Shown one piece after another: positions 1 through 7,599 of a stretch of 33,252 bases of DNA. The first letter of the stretch is position 1, and every line of letters starts with the position of its first letter. Source of the stretch: Bryobacterales bacterium. GTDB lineage: Bacteria > Acidobacteriota > Terriglobia > Bryobacterales > Bryobacteraceae. The notes beneath the pieces are model-generated. The model did not search any database. It was not told the DNA's origin and worked only from the letters and a program-made list of their open reading frames with translations. The stretch spans positions 1-33,252 of the forward strand of contig JAEUQE010000082.1 of assembly GCA_016789785.1 (NCBI GenBank), in the 5' to 3' direction. A program made the translations under genes and the position numbers.

Positions 1-1
1 G

Positions 2-1471
2 CTGTTGCTGCCCGATCGTGTTGCGGAGCGCGACGGGAAGCCTCTGCCGCCGGGTTCGAAGCGTCTCTATACACCGCACAACTCCGGCGCGGATCTCTAT
101 CCTTACCTGATTCTCACCGCGCATCTCACCGATCCCGATCTCTATCACGGGCGCATGATGGAGATGCTTCGCAACGAAATCCGCTACACCACGGTGCAGG
201 AGTCCATTCCTGGCAATCTTGATCTGGAGACGCGCGAACTGGGTCCGCCGAGTTTGTTCGGCGCAGGCGAGTACGCAAAGGATGGCCTGCTCACCGTAAC
301 CGAGTATCTTGGCCGCACGCCGTGGTTCTATCGCATGGTCGATATGACTGCTGACGCCTTGCAGCGTGCGCCTGTAGAATCGCGCTTTGGAAAGCTGCCC
401 GCGTCGGATGCCGAACTCAACGGAGACTATCTGCAGACCCTGATGCGTCTGGTCGCAATGACCGGCGACGCGCGCTTTCTCGAGTGGGCACGGCGAATCG
501 GCGATGCCTACATCGAAGAAGTGCTGCCCGGCAATCATGGTGTGCCAAGCAGCAAGTGGGACTTCGAGAAACATACCGGCGATGGGCGCTTACGCCTTCG
601 CGATCACGGCAACGAAACGGTGGTCGGCCTGGTGCTGCTCTACGTGATGGAGAACCGCCTCAACAAGGAACGCGCGGCGCGTTATCGCCCCGTGATCGCG
701 CGAATGTTGGAGCGGATTCTTGCATCCGCAAACGCCGATGGAATGCTCTACAACGAAGTGGACGCAGCCACTTTGAAGCCTGTGAACACAGGGCTCTCCG
801 ACAACTGGGGCTACGTCTACGGCGCCATGTACACCTTCTATCAGGCCACCGGGGAAACGAAGTATCGCGACGCTGTGCGTCATGTGCTGCGCAATCTGCC
901 GAAGTATCGCAACTGGACGTGGGAAGGCAAAGAGCCGCCGGGATCGTTCGATGGATACGCGGATTCCATCGAGAGCGCGCTGTATCTGGTGAATCGCGAA
1001 CCCGTCCCGGAGGCGCTCGCCTGGATTGATTCCGAAATGAAGGTGATGCTCGGAATGCAGAAGCCCGATGGCCACGCGGAGTACTGGTATGGCGAAGGCA
1101 ACTTCAATCGCACGGCGCTCCTGTATGCCTACATGAAAAGCCAGGGAGTGCGGCCGGCGCATTGGATTCCGGGCGTTCGCGTTGGCGCCGCGCGTGCGGG
1201 TGATCGCCTCGCGCTCCATCTCGATATGCCTGCGCGGCGGCGCATCCAGTTTGACTCTGCGCGGCATCGCAGGATCCTCAATCTCGATCAGAACTATGTC
1301 CGGCTGAATGAGTTTCTCGAGTGGTACACGGTGGACGAGAACACGCTGTATCGCGTCTCGCGGCAAGGTCAGGAGATGACACTATTGGGGTCTGAATTGA
1401 TTGCCGGAGTCATGATGGCGCCAGGAGATTGGACCGTGTCACCGGCCGGGCGCGCACCTTACGCGAAGTGA
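2..1471 (+). CDS. Alpha/alpha-toroid-like protein, 5' end outside window
   Basis: The frame is open from base 2, with no convincing start or ribosome binding site, so the gene very likely begins upstream of the window. About 489 residues are visible. The sequence is rich in helices with repeated aromatic/glycine turns (GYVYGAMYTFYQATGE, then DGYADSIESALYLVNREP, then GHAEYWYGEGNFNRTALLYAYMKSQG). This pattern resembles (alpha/alpha)6-toroid proteins such as glycoside hydrolases and lyases. The last 100 residues look like a beta-rich C-terminal domain. I cannot assign a substrate or a catalytic residue. The second toroid-like gene of the window (17569-19500) has similar composition but is not an obvious paralogue by eye. 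The toroid assignment is inference; that the frame is coding is well supported by its length and codon pattern. Confidence 0.72.
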   Translation: MLLPDRVAERDGKPLPPGSKRLYTPHNSGADLYPYLILTAHLTDPDLYHGRMMEMLRNEIRYTTVQESIPGNLDLETRELGPPSLFGAGEYAKDGLLTVTEYLGRTPWFYRMVDMTADALQRAPVESRFGKLPASDAELNGDYLQTLMRLVAMTGDARFLEWARRIGDAYIEEVLPGNHGVPSSKWDFEKHTGDGRLRLRDHGNETVVGLVLLYVMENRLNKERAARYRPVIARMLERILASANADGMLYNEVDAATLKPVNTGLSDNWGYVYGAMYTFYQATGETKYRDAVRHVLRNLPKYRNWTWEGKEPPGSFDGYADSIESALYLVNREPVPEALAWIDSEMKVMLGMQKPDGHAEYWYGEGNFNRTALLYAYMKSQGVRPAHWIPGVRVGAARAGDRLALHLDMPARRRIQFDSARHRRILNLDQNYVRLNEFLEWYTVDENTLYRVSRQGQEMTLLGSELIAGVMMAPGDWTVSPAGRAPYAK

Positions 1472-1797
1472 CACCGCGTCACGGGACCCGCATCCCTATT
1501 GGGTTTCGTGCTTCCCTCTGCATCCCTCCGCTTAACACCGCTTAACGCACAAACGACGCTGCAACGTATCTAATGGTGTATGAGCAGCAAGATGATTCAT
1601 TCGCAACTCCGCGAGGAAAACCGGCGGCGGTTTTTTCAGCGCATCGGGCTTGGAGCGTTCGCGCAGCAGTCGACTCCGACGCCTCGGTGACCACGGCGTA
1701 GTGGCCACGGTGGCCGGAGTGCGAACGCAACCTCTAGCGCGGCTGCGGGTTCAACGAGCGTAATCGAACGAGTATTATCGGATACGGGACAAACAAC
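1472..1797. other. Intergenic stretch with gene remnant and hairpin
   Basis: These 326 bases separate the truncated first gene from the sensor kinase gene. They hold a 36-codon frame starting with a Tat-like signal (1579-1689) and, inside it, a short AT-stemmed hairpin at 1617-1634 with arms AAAACCG and CGGTTTT, a 4-nt loop and a run of T. The hairpin could terminate transcription of the first gene but lies within the remnant frame, so this is uncertain. Nothing else recognisable was seen. Confidence 0.4.
1579..1689 (+). pseudogene. Possible 5' remnant of a Tat-exported protein
   Basis: An ATG opens a 36-codon frame. It contains NRRRFFQRIGLGAFA, which matches the twin-arginine start of exported proteins common in Acidobacteria and Planctomycetes (for example DUF1501 proteins), and then stops after a short Pro/Thr stretch. 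No downstream frame continues it, so if genuine it is the amputated beginning of such a gene. There is no strong Shine-Dalgarno sequence. A chance frame cannot be excluded, because 36 codons is short. Confidence 0.3.
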
Positions 1798-3627
1798 GTG
1801 AGACAGCGTATACCGCAAGCCTGGCTCGAATGGGGCTTTCTTGGGCTTCTGGTGGGGCTGTGTGCAACCTTGTCCGTATTCCAGTACCGTTGGACCGGCG
1901 ACGTGAGCAAAGCGGATCGCGCGAGGCTGCGGGCTTCGCTTGATCAGCAACTCGCACAACTCGGCGCGGCCTTCCATCGCCAGCTCAACTTCGCCTGTAA
2001 CGGGCTCCAGCCGACCGCATCGGAAATGGAGCCCAGTGTTCGCGAAAGTGCATTCGCGGACCGGTACCGGCGATGGGCGGAGAACTCACCATCCGCGATG
2101 TTCTCAAGAATTGCGATGGTGATCCCCAACGAGGGCGAGACGGTGCTTCATGAGTTTGACCTGATGTCGAAGCGGCTCAAGCCCATCGAGTGGCCATCGG
2201 CGTGGGAGCCGCTCGCAGGGATGATGCGCAGGCGGGCGATGGTCGATCCGTCACCACGTGGAGAGCCAGGTCCTGGACCGCCTCGCGATGCCTTTCGCCG
2301 GAGAGGCGGCCCGCGGTGGACCGATGCGGGACCGAACGTGATTGAGATGCCCGTGTTTGGTCCCAACGGCCGCGAAGCAGGTTGGGTCATTCTGGAAGTA
2401 AGCCTCGATTTCGTGCGCACGCGCTGGCTTCCGGAACTCGTGCGACGCCACCTGAATACAGCCACGGAGCCCGATTTTGATGTCGAGGTCTTCGTCCGCG
2501 AGTATCCGAGACGCGAGAGCGAAGGTGGTCCCCCCGGAACCGAGCCTTCGCGTCCTCCGCAAGCGGAGCCAGGGGAAGTGATCTACACTACGCTGCCCAA
2601 GGATCAGCGCATCGGCGCCAACCCTGATTCGAGCATCAATGTCTTCAGCCCGGTCTACTTTCGACCCGGGGCCTTGCGTGCCGCCGGAGGTCAGGCACGC
2701 GCGCCGGAACCCCCACCGATGCCGGGTTTCGCCGGACGCTGGACCATCGCGGCCCGGCACCGCTCGGGATCGCTGGACGCCGTGGTCGCCGGAGCACGAG
2801 TGCGCAATCTGTTAGTCTCGTTTTCCCTGCTCTGTCTGATCCTCATCGCAGGCTTCGCGATCATCCGGTCCACCCGGCAATCACGCCGTTTGGCAGAGAT
2901 GCAACTCAACTTCGTCGCCGGCATCTCCCATGAGTTGCGCACACCACTCACCGTGATACGCGGAGCGGGACACAATCTGCTGAACGGGGTCGTGCGGGAA
3001 CCAAAGCAACTCCAGAAGTACGGCGGGCTGATCGTGGAACATGCCGAGTTGCTCACGGGCATTGTGGAGCAGGTGCTGGCGTTCACTGCGATTCGGCGCG
3101 GCAATGCGACGGTGGAAGCGAAGCCTGTGTGGTTGGGCAAACTGCTGCCGGAAGCCGTGGAGAGTGCGTCGCCCGAAGTGACCGCCGCACACTGCACGGT
3201 TGATCTGCAAGTGCCGCGGGATCTGCCTCCCGTCATGGGCGATCCGGTTGCGTTGCGGCGTGCGTTTCAGAATCTCATCACCAACGCAGCCCGTCATGGT
3301 GGTTCGGGCGGATGGATCGGCATCGCGGCCGACCTTCAGAACACCGAGAAGCAGCCGACGCTGGAAGTGCGCGTCAGTGATCGCGGGCCCGGCATTCCGG
3401 AAGAAGAGTTGAACCAGATCTTCGAACCGTTCTACCGTGGAAGGAATGCACGTGCCGATCACGTGCGCGGCACTGGCCTGGGCTTGAGTCTAATCCGCGA
3501 GATTGCCGAAGCTCACAAAGGAACCGTGAGTGTCCGGAACCGCATGGGAACAGGCGCGGAGTTTGTAGTGCGGCTGCCTGCTGCTTCCACGGAGCAATAC
3601 GATGAGTTCGCGCATACTGATGGTTGA
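1798..3627 (+). CDS. Sensor histidine kinase
   Basis: A membrane histidine kinase of 609 residues starting at GTG. TM1 is near residues 12-29 and TM2 near 338-357, enclosing a large Pro/Gly-rich sensor domain of about 300 residues that I do not recognise. The cytoplasmic part has the H-box SHELRTPLT (phospho-acceptor His about residue 378), N-box NLITNAARHG, G1 DRGPGIP, F-box FEPFYRG and G2 GTGLGLSL, so the catalytic HATPase core is complete. No HAMP domain is evident between TM2 and the H-box. The gene overlaps the following response regulator by 26 bp, indicating translational coupling and a cognate two-component pair. The signal is unknown; the adjacent sugar isomerase and toroid gene make a carbohydrate-related cue possible, but this is only inference. 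Confidence 0.93.
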   Translation: MRQRIPQAWLEWGFLGLLVGLCATLSVFQYRWTGDVSKADRARLRASLDQQLAQLGAAFHRQLNFACNGLQPTASEMEPSVRESAFADRYRRWAENSPSAMFSRIAMVIPNEGETVLHEFDLMSKRLKPIEWPSAWEPLAGMMRRRAMVDPSPRGEPGPGPPRDAFRRRGGPRWTDAGPNVIEMPVFGPNGREAGWVILEVSLDFVRTRWLPELVRRHLNTATEPDFDVEVFVREYPRRESEGGPPGTEPSRPPQAEPGEVIYTTLPKDQRIGANPDSSINVFSPVYFRPGALRAAGGQARAPEPPPMPGFAGRWTIAARHRSGSLDAVVAGARVRNLLVSFSLLCLILIAGFAIIRSTRQSRRLAEMQLNFVAGISHELRTPLTVIRGAGHNLLNGVVREPKQLQKYGGLIVEHAELLTGIVEQVLAFTAIRRGNATVEAKPVWLGKLLPEAVESASPEVTAAHCTVDLQVPRDLPPVMGDPVALRRAFQNLITNAARHGGSGGWIGIAADLQNTEKQPTLEVRVSDRGPGIPEEELNQIFEPFYRGRNARADHVRGTGLGLSLIREIAEAHKGTVSVRNRMGTGAEFVVRLPAASTEQYDEFAHTDG

Positions 3628-4288
3628 AGATGAGCCGGGTCTGCAACTGGTTGTGTCCGACCTGTTGGAGGCCGAGGGCTACTCGGTGGAGGTCGCAAGC
3701 GAAGGAAGATCCGGCCTGCGCAAAGCTACGGAGGAACGCTTCGATCTTCTCATCCTGGATGTCATGCTGCCTGGCATGAACGGCTTTGAAATCTGCCATG
3801 CCATGCGGCAACAGGGCTTCGATGGAGCGATCCTGATGCTGACCGCGCGCACCCAGGTGGACGACCGCGTGGAAGGATTGCGCATCGGCGCCGACGATTA
3901 CCTCATCAAGCCCTTCGATCCGAAGGAACTGCTGGCAAGGGTGTCCGCGCTGCTGCGGCGTGTGCACAAAGAAACGCTCACGCCGGTGATGAAGATCGAA
4001 TTCGGCGGCGTCATCGTGGACTTCGTCAAGAACACCGTGCAGAAGCACGGAGAGCCCCTCAACCTTGCGGCGAAGGAGATGCAGTTGCTGCGGTACTTCG
4101 TCGATCATCGCGGGCAGGTGCTCTCGCGCGAGCGCTTGTTGACACACGTTTGGAGCCAGCAACCCTTCATCACGCCTCGCACCGTCGACGTCCATGTGGC
4201 ATGGCTGCGGCAGAAACTGGAAGAAGATCCGCAGCGTCCGCAACACATCCTGACGGTGCGTGGAGAAGGCTACCGCTTCGAACGTTGA
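3602..4288 (+). CDS. OmpR-family response regulator
   Basis: A 228-residue DNA-binding response regulator. The receiver domain (about 1-120) has acidic residues E9/D10, phospho-acceptor D53 in LILDVMLPG, T81 and K103 in LIKPF, all intact. The C-terminal half (about 130-228) is a winged helix of the OmpR/PhoB type, ending in the typical TVDVHVAWLRQKLEEDP...TVRGEGYRFER. The start lies inside the 3' end of the kinase gene, so the two proteins are made from one transcript. Its targets cannot be read from the sequence; the toroid gene upstream and the isomerase gene 50 bp downstream are candidates by proximity. Confidence 0.95.
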   Translation: MSSRILMVEDEPGLQLVVSDLLEAEGYSVEVASEGRSGLRKATEERFDLLILDVMLPGMNGFEICHAMRQQGFDGAILMLTARTQVDDRVEGLRIGADDYLIKPFDPKELLARVSALLRRVHKETLTPVMKIEFGGVIVDFVKNTVQKHGEPLNLAAKEMQLLRYFVDHRGQVLSRERLLTHVWSQQPFITPRTVDVHVAWLRQKLEEDPQRPQHILTVRGEGYRFER

Positions 4289-4338
4289 CCAGTTCCCTGC
4301 CCTTCGGCGATTGATAAAGTAGAAGATAGGTTTCCTCT

Positions 4339-5175
4339 ATGTCGCAATTGAATCGACGTCATTTTCTGGCGGCCAGCGCGGCGATGGCCCTGCCGCTTTC
4401 CGCCAAGTTCAAGAAGATCCCCGTGGGAGTGGAACTCTACTCCGTTCGCGGTGAGATGAAGAAGGACATGATCGGCGCGGTGAAGACCGTCGCGAAGATG
4501 GGCTACCAGGGCGTGGAGTTTTACTCGCCCTATATGGAATGGTCCGTGGATCAGGCCAAGGAAGTCCGCAAAGTGCTCGACGATCTCAACGTGAAGTGCT
4601 GGTCGACGCACAACGGCGCGCGTTCGTTTTCGCCGGAGAGCATCGGCAAGGCGATCGAGCTCAATCAGATCATCGGCAGCAAGCACATCATCATGGCCAG
4701 CGCCGGCAAGGTCGCGAACCTGGATGGATGGAAGGGTGTGGCCGATCGTCTCAATGCGGGCGCCGAGAAGTTGAAGCCGCTTGGCATGCGCGCCGGCTTC
4801 CACAATCATCAGGTGGAATTTCGTGCTCTCGAAGGCAAGTTGCCGATGGAAGTGCTCGCGGCCAACACCGACAAGAGCGTGATCCTGCAGCTTGACGTCG
4901 GCACCTGCGTGGAAGCGGGCCAGGATCCGGTGGCGTGGATCAAGAAGAACCCCGGCCGCATCACTTGCATTCACGTGAAGGAGTGGTCATCCGATCCGGG
5001 CAAGGGATACAAGGTTCTCTTCGGCGAAGGCAGCGCACCGTGGAAGCAGATCTTCGAAGCGGCCGAGAAGGTGGGCGGCATCGAGTATTACCTCATCGAA
5101 CAGGAAGGCAGCGCGTTCTCCGAATTCGAGAGCGTGGAGAAGTGCCTTGCTTCGTTCAAGAAGATGCGGGCATAG
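4339..5175 (+). CDS. Sugar phosphate isomerase/epimerase-like TIM barrel, Tat signal
   Basis: A 278-residue protein of the xylose-isomerase-like TIM-barrel / AP-endonuclease-2 fold. The N-terminus NRRHFLAASAAMALPLSA is a Tat-type export signal, so the enzyme is probably periplasmic. Barrel strands with likely metal ligands follow: GVELYSVR, GYQGVEFY, STHNGA, GFHNHQVEF, LQLDVGTC, CIHVKEW and YYLIEQEG. The His/Glu/Asp pattern fits a divalent metal centre. Exported paralogues of this family are abundant in Acidobacteria and Planctomycetes; their substrates are mostly unknown. The gene follows the two-component system by 50 bp and ends ahead of a bidirectional terminator. Confidence 0.88.
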   Translation: MSQLNRRHFLAASAAMALPLSAKFKKIPVGVELYSVRGEMKKDMIGAVKTVAKMGYQGVEFYSPYMEWSVDQAKEVRKVLDDLNVKCWSTHNGARSFSPESIGKAIELNQIIGSKHIIMASAGKVANLDGWKGVADRLNAGAEKLKPLGMRAGFHNHQVEFRALEGKLPMEVLAANTDKSVILQLDVGTCVEAGQDPVAWIKKNPGRITCIHVKEWSSDPGKGYKVLFGEGSAPWKQIFEAAEKVGGIEYYLIEQEGSAFSEFESVEKCLASFKKMRA

Positions 5176-5293
5176 CGTTAGAATCCAGCCCGCCAAATCT
5201 GAGAATCGGTCTCTCACAATTTCTCCGTGCGTCCACACCGACGGGCGTGTGTCTATTCGTTGTTGCGAGAGGAGCGCGACGCGCGGATCAGAA

Positions 5294-5321
5294 GCTGAAA
5301 GCCGAGCGCTGACCGCTGAGT
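5294..5321. repeat. Four degenerate 7-nt repeats
   Basis: Four consecutive heptamers read GCTGAAA, GCCGAGC, GCTGACC and GCTGAGT. Short intergenic runs of such GCTGANN units are familiar from acidobacterial genomes. They lie directly before the terminator hairpin in the gap between two converging genes. Confidence 0.6.
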
Positions 5322-5323
5322 GC

Positions 5324-5350
5324 AGCCAAAAACTTCTTATCTTTTTGGCT
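5324..5350. terminator. Bidirectional intrinsic terminator
   Basis: A perfect 9-bp inverted repeat, AGCCAAAAA and TTTTTGGCT, separated by 9 nt. It lies between the converging isomerase gene (ends 5175) and acetyltransferase gene (ends 5355 on the minus strand). The A-run and T-run at the inner stem give a U-rich end on either strand, although the GC part of the stem is short, so terminator strength is uncertain. Confidence 0.6.
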
Positions 5351-5354
5351 ATCG

Positions 5355-5807
5355 TTAGAGCGCGAGGTTGTAGGTGCGGAATGTGAGGTTCCGCGTCCAG
5401 CCTTCGCGCTCATAGAGGGCTTGCGCCGTGGTGTTCGAGGACTCGGTGGAAAGCACCATTCGGACCGCACCCTCCTGCTTCGCGAATTGCGCAGCCTGAC
5501 GGAGGAGAGCCGTACCCACACCTTTGCGCCGCGCATCGGGCGTAACGAAAAGGTCGTTGAGAATGAACATGCGCTTCATCGCCGAGGACGTGAAGCTCGG
5601 ATAGAGCTGTGTGAAGCCGATGGCTTGGCTTGCATCCATGGCGATGAAAATCACCGATTGCTTCGCTTCCATCCGCTGCCGAAGGAATTCGCGCGCGCCT
5701 TCAAGGTCACTTGGCTGGCGATAGAACTGACGGTAAGCATCAAACAGCGGTACCACATGGTCCAGGTCGCGGAGATCCGCCATTCGGACTTCGAGTTGCG
5801 ATGGCAT
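5355..5807 (-). CDS. GNAT-family N-acetyltransferase
   Basis: A 150-residue single-domain acetyltransferase. It shows the GNAT order: an N-terminal LRDLDHVVPLFDAYRQFY helix, strand SVIFIAMDASQAIGF, the motif-A strand MFILNDLFVTPDARRKGVGTALL with the acetyl-CoA pyrophosphate loop RRKGVG, and motif B ending NTTAQALYEREGW. The substrate cannot be told from sequence; small amines or protein N-termini are typical of the family. It is a lone minus-strand gene, divergent from the nuclease-fold gene at 5878. Confidence 0.9.
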   Translation of the reverse strand: MPSQLEVRMADLRDLDHVVPLFDAYRQFYRQPSDLEGAREFLRQRMEAKQSVIFIAMDASQAIGFTQLYPSFTSSAMKRMFILNDLFVTPDARRKGVGTALLRQAAQFAKQEGAVRMVLSTESSNTTAQALYEREGWTRNLTFRTYNLAL

Positions 5808-5877
5808 TCCTCAATTATGCCCGGGCACGCGGGATGTACAATCAAGGTCGTTCGGATTTTCCAAGTAAAGGGGATGT

Positions 5878-6711
5878 GTGTTGACTCGCATTGTTTTCCT
5901 GATCGCCTCCTTGTTGCTGCCTTCCATCGCGGCATGCGAAGTGCTGCGCGTGATGACGTTCAATGTCCGCTATCCCGCGAAAGGCGACGGGCCAGACCGG
6001 TGGGAGGTGCGCCAGGACATCCTGATCCGCGCCATTCGCCTGAAGAACCCCGACGTGTTCGGCACGCAGGAGCTGTTCTACTCGCAAGGCCAGTACATTG
6101 TGGAGAACCTCACGGACTACGACTGGTTCGGCAACAGCCGCAGAGGCAATCGCGAAGACGAACACATGGGCGTGTTCTACAAACGAAGTAAGCTGCGCGT
6201 GATTGAAGCGGGAAACTTCTGGCTATCCGACACGCCCGAAGTTGCCGGCAGCCAGGCGTGGGGCGCAACGCTGCCCCGCATGGTGACATGGGCGCTATTT
6301 GAGATCCGCGCGACAGGTCAGCGGTTCTACTTCTACAACACGCACTTCCATCACACGGCCAACGGGAACGAAGCACGGCTGAACTCAGCAAAGTTGATCG
6401 CCGAGCGAATTGCGAAGCTGCCCGGAAGCACGCCATTGATCCTCACGGGAGATTTCAACACTCCGGCGGTTGAGTCGGATCCTTACAAGGCGCTCGCGGG
6501 GAATCTGAAGGACGCGTGGCTGACCGCGGCGCGCAAGATCGGGCAGGAAGGCACATGGAGCGGATTCAAGGGCGACACTACGGGACGGCGCATTGATTGG
6601 ATCCTGTATCGCGGCCCGTTTCAGGTATTGGAAGCCGAGACGGTCACTTACAATGAGGCGGGGCGCTACCCCTCCGATCACTATCCGGTCTTCGCGGTGT
6701 TCGAATTCTAA
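5878..6711 (+). CDS. Exported endonuclease/exonuclease/phosphatase-family protein
   Basis: A 277-residue EEP-superfamily metal-dependent phosphodiesterase. Active-site motifs are complete: VMTFNVRY (N29), TQEL (E65), NTHFHH, TGDFNTP, RRIDWIL and SDHYPVF with the catalytic His. The N-terminus is a signal sequence ending SIAAC, which also fits a lipobox (Cys20), so the protein may be a periplasm-facing lipoprotein. GTG at 5878 is chosen because an AAGGGG-like Shine-Dalgarno lies just upstream; TTG at 5881 is an alternative. Its 3' end overlaps the converging transglutaminase gene by 4 bp. The substrate is unknown; relatives hydrolyse nucleic acids, phosphoinositides or sphingomyelin. Confidence 0.88.
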   Translation: MLTRIVFLIASLLLPSIAACEVLRVMTFNVRYPAKGDGPDRWEVRQDILIRAIRLKNPDVFGTQELFYSQGQYIVENLTDYDWFGNSRRGNREDEHMGVFYKRSKLRVIEAGNFWLSDTPEVAGSQAWGATLPRMVTWALFEIRATGQRFYFYNTHFHHTANGNEARLNSAKLIAERIAKLPGSTPLILTGDFNTPAVESDPYKALAGNLKDAWLTAARKIGQEGTWSGFKGDTTGRRIDWILYRGPFQVLEAETVTYNEAGRYPSDHYPVFAVFEF

Positions 6712-7592
6712 TGAGCGGCCTGGCTCTGCTGCTGCTCCACAGGCACGACCCGCACTTCCACGGAGACACAATGCTCACCACCACCGAGAGTCACGCCCTT
6801 CACGGGAGTGACATCGCCGTAGTCGCGGCCCCACGCCAGCGTGATGTGGCCATCGCGTGGCAGCACGTTGTTTGTTGGATCGAGGTCAATCCATCCTGAG
6901 CCCGGCACGAACAGCGACACCCAGGCGTGCGACGCCTCCGCACCTGTGTATTGGGCACCGCTTCTCAGATAGCCGCTCACATAGCGCGCAGGCAGTCCCA
7001 GGGAGCGCAGCATCGCGATCATGACATGCGCGAAGTCCTGGCACACACCTTGGCGGCTGCGAAACACCTCCGCGACCGTGGTGTCGATGGTAGTGGAACT
7101 CGGCAGATACTTGAACTCGCGATGAATGCGGCTGGAGAGGTCGGCGGCCGCTTCCAGTACGGGACGTTCCGCGGCAAACGACACGCGGGCGTATTCGCCG
7201 AGATCCTGACCAACGGGTACGAACGGGGATTCCGAGGTGAACTCAAACGCCCGCAGCGCTTCCACGTCAGTCACCTCACGAACATGACTGCGCACGGACT
7301 CCCATGGCGCGGTGGAAAGCGGCTCCGGCAGTTCGCGCTTGGCCACTTCCACAACGCTGGTTGCGGTGATGGCCAACTGGGCGTGTGCCTCCAGCACGCA
7401 GAAGTACCGCACTTCATTGCCGAAGTAGTCCTTGCGATCGGCGGAACTGTCGGCGGCGGGAGACACTGCCAGCCGGAAGCTCTGCACCTTTTGATAGGGA
7501 GCGCTGCGCGGCCTCAACCGGACTTCGTTGTGACAGGTGGCGACAGCATCTGCGTAGTAGTAACGGGTGATGTGGCTTGCTCGATACAGCAT
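6708..7592 (-). CDS. Transglutaminase-like cysteine protease domain protein
   Basis: A 294-residue protein with the bacterial transglutaminase N-terminal beta domain (about 1-90, YRASHITRYYYADAV) and a transglutaminase core (about 145-245). The catalytic triad is visible: C184 in GVCQDFAH, H222 in EASHAWV and an Asp in WIDLDPTNN (D236/D238). No signal peptide is seen, so it is probably cytoplasmic. It is the last gene of a three-gene minus-strand operon, 7 bp after the ATP-grasp/alpha-E gene. In the comparative-genomic model of these clusters such proteins act as peptidases or amide-forming enzymes on a peptide product; the real substrate is unknown. Confidence 0.9.
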   Translation of the reverse strand: MLYRASHITRYYYADAVATCHNEVRLRPRSAPYQKVQSFRLAVSPAADSSADRKDYFGNEVRYFCVLEAHAQLAITATSVVEVAKRELPEPLSTAPWESVRSHVREVTDVEALRAFEFTSESPFVPVGQDLGEYARVSFAAERPVLEAAADLSSRIHREFKYLPSSTTIDTTVAEVFRSRQGVCQDFAHVMIAMLRSLGLPARYVSGYLRSGAQYTGAEASHAWVSLFVPGSGWIDLDPTNNVLPRDGHITLAWGRDYGDVTPVKGVTLGGGEHCVSVEVRVVPVEQQQSQAAH

Positions 7593-7599
7593 GTCGCCT

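Noticed and set aside
1617..1634. AAAACCG/CGGTTTT hairpin as a terminator for the first gene
   Set aside because: The short AT-rich stem lies inside a possible coding remnant and about 150 bp after the stop. It is mentioned with the region but not called as a terminator.
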